This document shows, piece after piece, positions 19,386 through 27,980 of a stretch of DNA of 64,000 nt. The stretch covers positions 38,577 through 102,576 of the forward strand of contig CAYXFU010000011.1 of NCBI GenBank assembly GCA_964464375.1, read 5' to 3'. The notes beneath the pieces were generated by a model that saw only the letters and a program-made list of their open reading frames with translations, made no database searches and was not told where the DNA came from. This DNA comes from CAIOZA01 sp964464375 (GTDB taxonomy: Bacteria > Bacteroidota > Ignavibacteria > Kapaibacteriales > UBA2268). Each line of letters starts with the position of its first letter. Position 1 is the stretch's first letter. The translations under genes and the position numbers were made by a program.

Positions 19386-20738
19386 ATGAATAAATTTCAA
19401 AAGATATTATTATGTTTATTATCACTACTCATACCAATCTTCGCACCTTTGGCTGCGCAGAATGATACTTCTGCTGTTGTCAAAATTGAAAATATAATTG
19501 TAACCGGAAAATACGAAGTCGAATTTGATGTCAATCTGTACCGCATGGATGAACGTTGGCTTTATTGGGCTAACGGTTCATTCCAATTTGCATTTGATAC
19601 AACGGCTGATTATCAATTTAACGCAAATAATCACTCAATAACATATCTTCCCGGAACCAGCGATTTGAATGTAACAACAATGGCTGGTGTAACTGGTTTA
19701 CCAACTGATGATTATCTGATTACACCAAGAATCATTGGAAGTAAATTCAGTTTAACGGTTGCTGGTCCTGACAGTATTTTTAATTGTTATAAAGTACTTA
19801 AGGACACACCATTGAAAATTGGTAGGTTTAGAATAGAAAACAAAATTCCTTCATCCCCTCCCACTCGCTTTAAATGGCTAACACCTTATTCTTATTATCA
19901 GGCGTTGGCTTATAAAACGAATAAAGATAGCGTTTTATTGCCGGATTTATTTCGATATAATTCAAATGATAACATCGAAATAAACGACGAAAAGCATAAA
20001 GTAGAGTACGTTGCCGAAAGCTATGATCCTCGTATGATCATAAAGAATTTTCATGCTGAATACATGGGATCTTTACTTGTGAGATGCACATGGGAAACCG
20101 AGAGTGAAGCATTCAATGAAGGCTTTGTTGTCAAAAGATCTGATTCATGGATTCAGGGAAGTGATTCGACAAAAATAAATTATGACATTACTGCCGGAAG
20201 CTATAAAGATTCCCCATATTATCCACAGCTAATCGGTCTTGGTACATCCAAGAAGGGTCAGAAATATGAAATGTGGGACACAGTTCCTTATCGTGGAATC
20301 AACTATTGCTATAAGCTGTTCAATCAATACAAATATGTTGATACATTGTCACCGAACGCAATATCCTGTATAATGACTCCTAATTCTGTTATCAGGGATG
20401 CTATGGCTTTAGAAAATCCATTTAACTATTCTACAACCATTAAGTTCTGGTATGAAGACGATGTTATGGTTGACATGAGAATTTATGATCTTAAAGGAAG
20501 ATTAGTCGAGGCTTTGCTGAATAGTGAGATTTATAAATATTATGGTAAAACTAAAGATCTACCAGGAAGTATAACTGATAATGCTATAAGAAGCAATTTG
20601 CCCTATGGTGAAATAAAGTGGACACCTAAAGATTTAGCACAACAAGGTCTTTACGAAGTTGTTATAATTGGAACTCCGGTTAAAGATCCAACTGTTGAGA
20701 AATCAGTGATGGTCATAAAACTGCAATATGTCAGGTAA
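19386..20738 (+). CDS. Secreted protein with FN3-like region and T9SS sorting domain
   Basis: The signal peptide is MNKFQKILLCLLSLLIPIFA...AAQ. The first ~215 residues are not recognised. Residues about 222-335 carry the pattern VRCTWETESEAFNEGFVVKRS, typical of the fibronectin-III-like domain that precedes sorting signals in many Bacteroidetes proteins. The last ~100 residues match a type IX secretion C-terminal domain: ENPFN..TTIKFW, then IYDLKGRLVE, then GEIKWTP...GLYEVVI, ending on a basic strand (IKLQYVR). This predicts export across the outer membrane by T9SS and attachment or release at the surface. The stop codon overlaps the next start (TAATG at 20736-20740), so translation is probably coupled. 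Confidence 0.72.
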   Translation: MNKFQKILLCLLSLLIPIFAPLAAQNDTSAVVKIENIIVTGKYEVEFDVNLYRMDERWLYWANGSFQFAFDTTADYQFNANNHSITYLPGTSDLNVTTMAGVTGLPTDDYLITPRIIGSKFSLTVAGPDSIFNCYKVLKDTPLKIGRFRIENKIPSSPPTRFKWLTPYSYYQALAYKTNKDSVLLPDLFRYNSNDNIEINDEKHKVEYVAESYDPRMIIKNFHAEYMGSLLVRCTWETESEAFNEGFVVKRSDSWIQGSDSTKINYDITAGSYKDSPYYPQLIGLGTSKKGQKYEMWDTVPYRGINYCYKLFNQYKYVDTLSPNAISCIMTPNSVIRDAMALENPFNYSTTIKFWYEDDVMVDMRIYDLKGRLVEALLNSEIYKYYGKTKDLPGSITDNAIRSNLPYGEIKWTPKDLAQQGLYEVVIIGTPVKDPTVEKSVMVIKLQYVR

Positions 20739-22702
20739 TGAAAACTTATATGAAATTAAAAAGTTATCATCTAATTCTTTTAGTATTATTTTTATTTCAA
20801 TTTGCAAGACTTGAAGCACAATTTTCTATTCAATCGCCCATTAACACAGATACTCTTACATCCGGTACAACAACAACAATTCAGCTTCAGAACCAAACCA
20901 ACACAACAGTTAAACTGAGTTTTTCAAACGATTACGGTAGCTCTTGGACTCTTATAAAGGATAGCCTGAGCAGTTTGAATTATCAATGGCTGGTTCCATC
21001 ACTCGACACAGGAAAATGTCTTATAAAGGCAGAATCAAAGGGATATTCAAATCCGTACCTTATCTGGGAAAAGAAATTTGCTCATACTGCCGAGATTCGT
21101 TCTGTTGAGATGTCAAAAGATGGAAAATATATTCTTTCATCTGGTAATGACAATATGGTTAAAATTTGGGATATATTGACCAAGAATTGTGTTGATTCTG
21201 TATTTGTAAATGCTAATAAGGGATGCTATTCAGCACATTTTATATTTAGTAATGATTCAATTCTGATCACGGCTGGAAATTCAGGTTATATTTGGAACAG
21301 AAATGAAAAAATTAATCCTCTTTATGCATTCAGTAACTTTTCTAAAGAAACATACTATTCAGCAGTAAATTCTCAAAGTAGAACAGTTGCTGTTTGTTCA
21401 ATCGATGGTTCATTAGCTTTATATGATTTAAATAACATTACAACTCCATACTCAATTTTAAAAACTCCTGATAATGGACAGATATATAGGACAGAATTTT
21501 CACCCGATGGGAAATTAATTGCAATAGCTTCAGATAGTGGTTACATTTATATTTATGATTGGAAAACTAGTGCTCTAATTTCCAAACTTGGAAAACATTC
21601 AACGCCCGGAAAAAATGATGCAACAATTTGGAGCATAGGATTCTCACCAGACTCAAAGAGTATAGCTTCAGGAGGTGTAGATAACATGCTTCGTATTTGG
21701 GACATTGCAAACCAAACTGAATTACATAGAATTCAAGCTCAAACTTTACATGTAAGAGCTGCCAAATTCCATCCTTTAGGGAATTATATTCTAACTGCTG
21801 GACTTGATAGTCTTATCAAACAATGGGATCCACAAACGGGAGCACAAATCGCTATTTCAATGAATCATGGAAATCAAGTCAGATCAGCTGAATATTCACC
21901 AACAGGAGATACCATTATTTCAGCTGGTAGGGGAGATGTAAGCACCGGGGATTTTCCAATCAAACTTTGGAAGAACATTCAATACTCCGATCTTTCGGAT
22001 ACAGTATTAGTGAGTATTAAATACCCTGTTGCATTCAAAACAAATTCAATTGATACATTTCCTGATAAAGTTGTCTATCTGCCTGTCTCATATCGTAATG
22101 TACCTCAGACGGATACTCCTAAAGATTTACAATTTAATGGTATTTTAAAGTTATCAGTTCCTTTAGAACTTCTTGATCTGAAATCAAATGCGATTCACTC
22201 CGGTAAAATTGGAAAATATGATACAGTTTCATTATCAATACCAAATTTCAAATGGAATGATACTGTAACATTATTAAAACTTCGTACACTCTATAGTGAG
22301 AATAATATTAATCAAATCAGAATAATTGGAATAGAATTTGATAAATTAAGTAACTATTATCTGGTGAGTGATACAAGTATGGTTCAGATAAATCCGGTAT
22401 GTGGTAGAGACCAGATCAAGGGTTTGACTTTTACAGGATATGCAACAGATATGAAGGTTTATCCAAATCCTGTATCAGTTAATGAACTAAGTTTAGAATT
22501 TGATTTGGTAGAAGATTCTAATTTAGAAATTAACATTGTCAATATCGATGGCTCCATAATAGAAAATATTGTTAAAGGTATGTTTAAACGTGGTCGATAT
22601 GTATATATGTACGATTTGACAAACTTGACAAATGGCTTTTATTTTGTGCAAATGAAGCAAAATAGGAACAATTTAACAAGAGAATTAATAATTCTTAAAT
22701 AG
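20738..22702 (+). CDS. Extracellular WD40 beta-propeller protein with T9SS sorting domain
   Basis: The start overlaps the previous stop by one base; a second in-frame ATG at 20750 is possible. The signal peptide (LILLVLFLFQFARLEA-Q) is followed by an Ig-like or PKD-like stretch (residues 25-110). WD40 blades then run from about residue 115 to 412, for example GKYILSSGNDNMVKIWD, GKLIAIASDSGYIYIYDW, SIASGGVDNMLRIWD, YILTAGLDSLIKQWD and TIISAGRGD...KLW. After a further beta region, residues about 571-654 form a T9SS type A sorting domain (MKVYPNPVS...NIVNIDGSII...LTNGFYFVQM). WD40 propellers are usually intracellular scaffolds; this one is predicted to act at the cell surface, perhaps as a docking platform for the neighbouring proteins (inference). 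Confidence 0.8.
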   Translation: MKTYMKLKSYHLILLVLFLFQFARLEAQFSIQSPINTDTLTSGTTTTIQLQNQTNTTVKLSFSNDYGSSWTLIKDSLSSLNYQWLVPSLDTGKCLIKAESKGYSNPYLIWEKKFAHTAEIRSVEMSKDGKYILSSGNDNMVKIWDILTKNCVDSVFVNANKGCYSAHFIFSNDSILITAGNSGYIWNRNEKINPLYAFSNFSKETYYSAVNSQSRTVAVCSIDGSLALYDLNNITTPYSILKTPDNGQIYRTEFSPDGKLIAIASDSGYIYIYDWKTSALISKLGKHSTPGKNDATIWSIGFSPDSKSIASGGVDNMLRIWDIANQTELHRIQAQTLHVRAAKFHPLGNYILTAGLDSLIKQWDPQTGAQIAISMNHGNQVRSAEYSPTGDTIISAGRGDVSTGDFPIKLWKNIQYSDLSDTVLVSIKYPVAFKTNSIDTFPDKVVYLPVSYRNVPQTDTPKDLQFNGILKLSVPLELLDLKSNAIHSGKIGKYDTVSLSIPNFKWNDTVTLLKLRTLYSENNINQIRIIGIEFDKLSNYYLVSDTSMVQINPVCGRDQIKGLTFTGYATDMKVYPNPVSVNELSLEFDLVEDSNLEINIVNIDGSIIENIVKGMFKRGRYVYMYDLTNLTNGFYFVQMKQNRNNLTRELIILK

Positions 22703-22743
22703 ATTTTTGGACATTTTATTGCGTTATTATTTCAAAAACAAAA

Positions 22744-24129
22744 TTGAAAATAAAAAATAATCATATTGCTTTTTTAGTATTTTTTACCTTGTTAAACACA
22801 CTTTCATCCCTATCACAAAATAGTCTGGATGGGATTTTGTATGATTATCAGGTACTTCCAAATAATGATACTTTGATGACTATACGTAATCCAGGTGATT
22901 GGTGGTATGGACTCACAGGTGGCGTAAATGCTAATATCTTTTATGGCGATTTGAAAATTCCCTCTCTACCCAATTATTTGTTTCCAGATAAAGACACAAT
23001 AAATTTAGTCAGCTTTTCTACCAAAACTAGTATTTCGCCATGGGTTGGACTAATGACAGAGTATAAGCCAAATGGGAGTAATTATGCTATATTTTTAGGT
23101 TTAAATCTCTATGATGCTAGGTCTATCTCTACAGATAATGTAAAAGATAAAGTTGATGATCGATACTATACCTTTTCAATGAATTACACTTACGCAAGTG
23201 TATCGCCGGGTTTTCGATATGATTTAACAAAATCCCTTTTCTTATTAACTAGTTTATCAATTGAATATTTATTATCAAATAAACAGAATATTGAACATCA
23301 TTGGAATAATGATATAAATAAATCTTCGAAAATAGTTCCAACTGATCCACTCAAATATAGATTCGGTGTGAATCTAGGATTTGGTTATGATTTCACATTT
23401 CTGGATATCAACCGTAAATACAGAGCAAAATTCTCACCTTATATTCTGTTTGGAGTAGGTACTGCAGCTTACACCGGTTATAAATCAAATACAAATCAAT
23501 TTCTTGTTAGACTTGGGTTCCAGGTAAAAATGGGTAAAGATAATGCCATACAGGAAACGCTACCAGGTAATCCTGATGCAATATTTCAACCTGGAGATCT
23601 TGCCCAGTTAAAAAACTCAAGGAATATATCCTTTACTTTGCCTTCAAACAGCTTGGTTGCATTTGATATTAGGCCATTTAGTAATAGTATTGTAAATATT
23701 GAAGAAGACACTACCAAATCGATTGAAATAACAGGAACTTTGATTCCTGATGAAAAAACAGAAAAAGTTGAAATTGTTTATAATAGAGTGAAACCATTTT
23801 ATTCACCAGCCGCCGAGAATACAAAAGTCACAAAATCACTTCAAACTTATTTGGATGAATTCGTAAAAACGTGGCAAAAGGATAGATCTATTCTGATCGA
23901 TGTTGTTGGATACTCTGATAACCAAGGATCGTTTGAGGTTAACGAATCTCGCGCTAGGGAAAGAACAAAATTAGCAGTAGATTATCTTGTGAAAAAAGGA
24001 GTACCACGACTTAATATTTATGATAGAGTTGGCGGGTCACGTAATACTGGAGAGAATCAATTTACTGCCGATGGACGACGTAAAAGTCGAAGGGTCGATA
24101 TCAGTATCAGAAAAGCACCAAAAAAATAA
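22744..24129 (+). CDS. OmpA-family outer-membrane protein
   Basis: The start is a TTG that gives a signal peptide (MKIKNNHIAFLVFFTLLNTLSSLS-Q). No in-frame ATG offers a better one. Residues about 45-260 alternate hydrophobic and polar residues, with Tyr/Phe-rich strands such as YTYASVSPGFRYDL and YRFGVNLGFGYDFTF, as expected for a small beta-barrel. Residues about 335-455 are an OmpA peptidoglycan-binding domain: VVGYSDNQGSFEVNESRARERT, LVKKGVPRLNIYDRVGGS, DGRRKSRRVDI. It is the last gene of the surface-protein run and the only obvious cell-wall anchor in it, so it may tether the structure encoded upstream (inference). Confidence 0.85.
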   Translation: MKIKNNHIAFLVFFTLLNTLSSLSQNSLDGILYDYQVLPNNDTLMTIRNPGDWWYGLTGGVNANIFYGDLKIPSLPNYLFPDKDTINLVSFSTKTSISPWVGLMTEYKPNGSNYAIFLGLNLYDARSISTDNVKDKVDDRYYTFSMNYTYASVSPGFRYDLTKSLFLLTSLSIEYLLSNKQNIEHHWNNDINKSSKIVPTDPLKYRFGVNLGFGYDFTFLDINRKYRAKFSPYILFGVGTAAYTGYKSNTNQFLVRLGFQVKMGKDNAIQETLPGNPDAIFQPGDLAQLKNSRNISFTLPSNSLVAFDIRPFSNSIVNIEEDTTKSIEITGTLIPDEKTEKVEIVYNRVKPFYSPAAENTKVTKSLQTYLDEFVKTWQKDRSILIDVVGYSDNQGSFEVNESRARERTKLAVDYLVKKGVPRLNIYDRVGGSRNTGENQFTADGRRKSRRVDISIRKAPKK

Positions 24130-24299
24130 TTTGGCATAATTTTCGCTTTTATAGTTTATTCATCGAAATGAATATTTTAAATTTTCAACTTTGTTTCTAA
24201 ATGATTTTGGAGGTTTAAAATAATAAACTAGATTTTTGCAAATTTGTATAAAAAAAATAAAAAAATAAATATGAATATAAGTTAAGGAATTACATTATA

Positions 24300-26492
24300 A
24301 TGGCTAAAGAAAAGAAAATTCAGCTACAAAAGGATGATTTGCCGGTATCAGCAATTGATAAAGCACAAACCCTAAAATTTGCCAATACTTATCCAGCATA
24401 TATTTTATTGGTAATATTACTCGTGATTTCTTATTTTGTATTTAGGAATGTAAATGAATCTGTGGTTGATGCAAGGAAAAATCAATTTGATAAAGCTTCG
24501 ACATCAGTTATGACCAGATTTCAACAAAGTTATAGCTCTCATGTTCAAGTGATGATGTCAATACGTGGATTGTATGATAATCTTCCTCAGGTTGTTAGAG
24601 ATTATTTCATGCTTTATTCAAGTGTTCCTCTTAAAACTCTTCCATCGATCATTAGCATGATGTCAGTTCAAAGAGTTAGAACGGAGAATATTGTTTTCTA
24701 CCGTCACTATGTTCAGTCACAGGGATATTTTTACTACGACATAAGTCCTCAAGCTCCTGAGACAAAAGAATACTATCCTTCGGAATTTATTTTTCCTGAA
24801 GCAACCAATCAACATATACATGGTTTAGATTTAAATTCTGTGCCTCAGCTTCACAATATTATCGAAAAATCAAAACATAAAACAGATTTAATCACAACTG
24901 AAGCATTCATTCTTCGTAAACCTGATACACTCAGCCTATTCCTGGTATCTTCAGTTTTCAAAAATTCAGCTCCATTGTTCCCATTTGACATACCCAAGGA
25001 TTCTTTAAATCAACTTGTTGTGATGGAAATCAATGGAAACAGATTTTTTACAGAAGCATTAGGTAAAGGAGTTGCAACGGACACTACTATATTTTTTGAA
25101 TGTTATCAAAATGTAGATGGGAAAAAAGTAGAAATCTTTCAATCAGACAATTACAAAGCTAATTCAGGAGGATTTATTCCGATATTATCCGACGAAAGAA
25201 TATTAAGCTTTGCAGATAAAGGTATAACCGTTAAATTTGCAACAGTCCAAAATTTTGGTGGTTCATTCCAAAACTATCTTCCATTTGTTGCACTTTTGGT
25301 TTCGCTTATTATTTCTCTTGCATTATTCGGATTTGTTATGTCTGTTACCATTACGAGATCTAAAGCTCAGGAATTAGCTGGCAAGTTAACAAAAGCTCAA
25401 AGAAGAATCATGGAGTCATCGAGTGATATTATTGCTGTTATGACTTTAGATGGAATTTGGAACAATATGAATCATGCTTCTGTTAGAATTTTTGGTTTAG
25501 AACCTGAGAATATGGTAGGGCAGAATTTCAAGGAATTATTTGTTAATGAAAGTGATTACAGGATTTTTTGCGATTTCAAAAATAATGTACAAGACGAATC
25601 CGCTGAAAGATTTGATTTTCAGATGAAGGATTATGGTGGTGAGGTTAAGTGGATAAATTGGAATATAACCGTATCACCTTTAGAAAAGGTTATCTATGCA
25701 ATTGGACGAGACGTTACACTTGAAAAACTTGCTGAAGAACAGAACAAAGTAAAAATTCGCCAGATTCAGGTTGCTGAACAATTGTCCAATGAAGCAAGTG
25801 AATTTAAATCAATGTTCTTGAGTAATCTTAGCACAAGATTTAAATCTTCTTTATCAAAGATCATTGATTTCCAGCAGAAAGTGATAAATCAACAATATCA
25901 GAATGAAGATGAAAAAGATGAATATCTTAGCAATTCATTTGAAAAATCACAGGAATTATACACAAATATATCAGATATGGTGGATGTCGCAATTAGTACT
26001 GAAAAAGTTGGTTTTGATATGCGTAATCTATCTATCGGTGATATAGTAAAAGCCTCACATAATTTAGTTAAAATTGATCATGATTTTAAAGCTGATATAA
26101 ATCTCCATATAATTGAGGAATGTGACAAAAAAATCGTTCATTCTGACTTTGATTCATTAGTCCAAGCTTTTGCCCTGATGTTCAAAGCTTTATCTGGTGG
26201 AAGTTCAATATCTAAGATAGAACTTACTGCCACAGTAAATCCTTACGAGAATAATGTTGAGATTATTCTTCAAGGTCAACCTGATGCTGATGTCTCAGAA
26301 AAAATCGATTTTTACAAAGAACATCAGAACGATATTGTTTCATCCTTAACCGAAGATATTAACGATATTGTTTTAAATCTGGCATTGTCTTCTTCAATGA
26401 TTAGAACAGTCGGAAGTACAATGAGTATTGATACATTCGGGCGAGATGATAACAATATCATCATTGTTACAATTGCTGCAGAAACAAATTAA
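24300..26492 (+). CDS. CHASE-PAS membrane sensor with degenerate histidine-kinase core
   Basis: A short basic cytoplasmic segment precedes TM1 (about residues 34-52). The ~280-residue extracytoplasmic region that follows has CHASE-domain features (YYPSEFIFPEA, GLDLNSVPQLHNII). TM2 lies at about 326-350 and a PAS domain at about 370-475 (SSSDIIAVMTLDGIWNNMNHA...GRDVT). The segment at 500-525 aligns with a HisKA dimerisation helix (EFKSMFLSNLSTRFKSSL), but the phospho-accepting His of the S-H-E-L-R-T-P-L box is Thr and the following residues are changed. The C-terminal 130 residues keep the length of an ATPase domain but show no N box, no DxGxG and no later Gly-rich box. It is probably a pseudokinase that senses a ligand and signals by protein contact. 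It lies 170 bases downstream of the OmpA gene; no partner regulator is adjacent. Confidence 0.75.
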   Translation: MAKEKKIQLQKDDLPVSAIDKAQTLKFANTYPAYILLVILLVISYFVFRNVNESVVDARKNQFDKASTSVMTRFQQSYSSHVQVMMSIRGLYDNLPQVVRDYFMLYSSVPLKTLPSIISMMSVQRVRTENIVFYRHYVQSQGYFYYDISPQAPETKEYYPSEFIFPEATNQHIHGLDLNSVPQLHNIIEKSKHKTDLITTEAFILRKPDTLSLFLVSSVFKNSAPLFPFDIPKDSLNQLVVMEINGNRFFTEALGKGVATDTTIFFECYQNVDGKKVEIFQSDNYKANSGGFIPILSDERILSFADKGITVKFATVQNFGGSFQNYLPFVALLVSLIISLALFGFVMSVTITRSKAQELAGKLTKAQRRIMESSSDIIAVMTLDGIWNNMNHASVRIFGLEPENMVGQNFKELFVNESDYRIFCDFKNNVQDESAERFDFQMKDYGGEVKWINWNITVSPLEKVIYAIGRDVTLEKLAEEQNKVKIRQIQVAEQLSNEASEFKSMFLSNLSTRFKSSLSKIIDFQQKVINQQYQNEDEKDEYLSNSFEKSQELYTNISDMVDVAISTEKVGFDMRNLSIGDIVKASHNLVKIDHDFKADINLHIIEECDKKIVHSDFDSLVQAFALMFKALSGGSSISKIELTATVNPYENNVEIILQGQPDADVSEKIDFYKEHQNDIVSSLTEDINDIVLNLALSSSMIRTVGSTMSIDTFGRDDNNIIIVTIAAETN

Positions 26493-26544
26493 AATACAAC
26501 TACTTAGCTCAGCTTGTTGTGCAATTCATTCGTAATATAAATAT

Positions 26545-26564
26545 GGGGGGACAATTGTCCCCCC
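26545..26564. repeat. Perfect 20-bp palindrome with G6/C6 arms
   Basis: Six G, then ACAATTGT (itself self-complementary), then six C form a perfect palindrome 53 bases after the pseudokinase stop. A strong stem is possible in RNA, but there is no T-run, so a termination role is uncertain. It stands out in an AT-rich genome. Confidence 0.6.
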
Positions 26565-26759
26565 TCTCTCATGTAAGGCTTAAGTGGAGTTAGGTGAATC
26601 TGACTTTTATCCTAGATTATTCAGTTGAAACACCTTGCAACATTAAAGAACAATTCCAAGTTAGTAATTCATCAGTACCCGTAGGTGTCAGAGACCACCG
26701 AAGCGAACTTTTTTTCTGGATTCCAGCCTTCGAGACTGTTTGAAATTTAAGTTCAGGCT

Positions 26760-26835
26760 GTCATTCTGAACGAAGTGAAGAATCCAGTTCGCATGAATAC
26801 TGGATTCATCAGTCGCTACGCTCCTTCTGAATGAC
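26760..26835. repeat. Inverted pair of REP-like units in a long intergenic stretch
   Basis: The 474-base gap 26493-26966 holds no gene. Within it GTCATTC...GAATCCAG (26760-26787) is followed by its inverted counterpart CTGGATTC...GAATGAC (26800-26835). This is the well-known 'gtcattctgaacgaagtgaagaatcc' family of bacterial intergenic repeats. A partial further unit in the second orientation lies at about 26850-26880, ending in GGGAATGAC. A related unit occurs at 58449-58475, showing the family is dispersed. I see no terminator for the flanking genes other than these structures. Confidence 0.7.
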
Positions 26836-26966
26836 AAATCCTATAGTTTTCGCGCAGTCTCCTTCGAGGGAATGACAAAGTTGGTCTGGATTTACCTATA
26901 ATGGGGAAAGTTCTAATGCACAATTTGGGTTTATATGAAATATTTTGAATAAGGTTCTGCTCATTC

Positions 26967-27974
26967 CTAAGATTCCTTTACTACCCCACTGGCTATTATA
27001 TCCCAGAGTTTAAATTTGATTTCCTCAATGTTCTCACCAGTAACAGAAGAAATGATTATTGGTTTAATTTTCCCGGATTTAAAAGAAACCTTCTTCATTT
27101 CTTTTTTCATTGAATCATCCATTGCATCAGCTTTACTAATGCAGATTATTTGTTGTTTCTTCAACATTTGAGGATTATATTTTTTTAACTCATTTGTTAA
27201 TATCTTATAGTCTGCTTTAATATCTCCATGAAACGGATCCAGCATGAATAATAAGACTTTAGTTCGTTCGACATGACGCAAGAATTGTGTACCAAGACCT
27301 TTTCCTTCAGCCGCTCCTTCAATCAGACCTGGTATATCCGCAACAGTATAACTTTTGGATAAATCAATTCTTACAATTCCAAGATTTGGAACTAGAGTAG
27401 TAAAAGGATAATCTGCTATCTTGGGTTTAGCCGCCGATATAACAGAAATCAATGTTGATTTACCGGCATTAGGGAAACCAACTATCCCTACATCTGCAAT
27501 AAGTTTGAGTTCCAGAACAACTTCCATTTCTTTTCCGGATAATCCGGGTTCGGCATAATGTGGTGTTTGTTTTGTAGGTGTGGCAAATTCAGAATTACCA
27601 TGACCACCCTTACCACCTTCAAGTACTACAATCTTTTTGTAGGGAGTAACCAGGTCAGCAATTATTTCACCGTCTTCTAATCTCTTAACAAGTGTACCAC
27701 AAGGTACTTTTATTTCAATATCGGCTCCGCCTCTACCTGATTTCCTGCTGTTGCCACCCGGGGCACCATTCTTTGCTTTATAAATTCTATTATATTTAAA
27801 ATCTAGCAAAGTACTCATTTGAGGATCGGGAATGAATACAACATCGCCGCCTTTCCCGCCGTTACCGCCATCAGGTCCACCTTTGGGGACAAACTTTTCT
27901 CTTCTGAAACTGACGAGACCTTTGCCGCCATTGCCTGATTGAATCATTACTTTTGCTGTGTCTATGAATTTCAT
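26967..27974 (-). CDS. obg: GTPase Obg/CgtA, ribosome-associated
   Basis: This is the essential GTPase of 50S ribosome assembly and stress control. The Gly-rich Obg fold occupies residues 1-158 (GNGGKGLVSFRREKFVPKGG, GGNGGKGGDVVF, RKSGRGGADI). The G domain follows with G1 GFPNAGKSTL, switch region DYPFTTLVPNLG, G3 DIPGLIEGAAEGKGLG and the ISKAD-type G4. The length of 335 residues means the variable C-terminal OCT domain is absent, which is normal in many bacteria. It lies 6 bases after the acidic protein gene and about 1.7 kb downstream of radA on the same strand, so it is probably in one operon with both. Confidence 0.97.
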   Translation of the reverse strand: MKFIDTAKVMIQSGNGGKGLVSFRREKFVPKGGPDGGNGGKGGDVVFIPDPQMSTLLDFKYNRIYKAKNGAPGGNSRKSGRGGADIEIKVPCGTLVKRLEDGEIIADLVTPYKKIVVLEGGKGGHGNSEFATPTKQTPHYAEPGLSGKEMEVVLELKLIADVGIVGFPNAGKSTLISVISAAKPKIADYPFTTLVPNLGIVRIDLSKSYTVADIPGLIEGAAEGKGLGTQFLRHVERTKVLLFMLDPFHGDIKADYKILTNELKKYNPQMLKKQQIICISKADAMDDSMKKEMKKVSFKSGKIKPIIISSVTGENIEEIKFKLWDIIASGVVKES

Positions 27975-27980
27975 TTTTTT

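Noticed and set aside
24300..26492. Ordinary CHASE-PAS histidine kinase
   Set aside because: The H-box His and the ATP-binding boxes are not present in the sequence, so a functional kinase cannot be supported.
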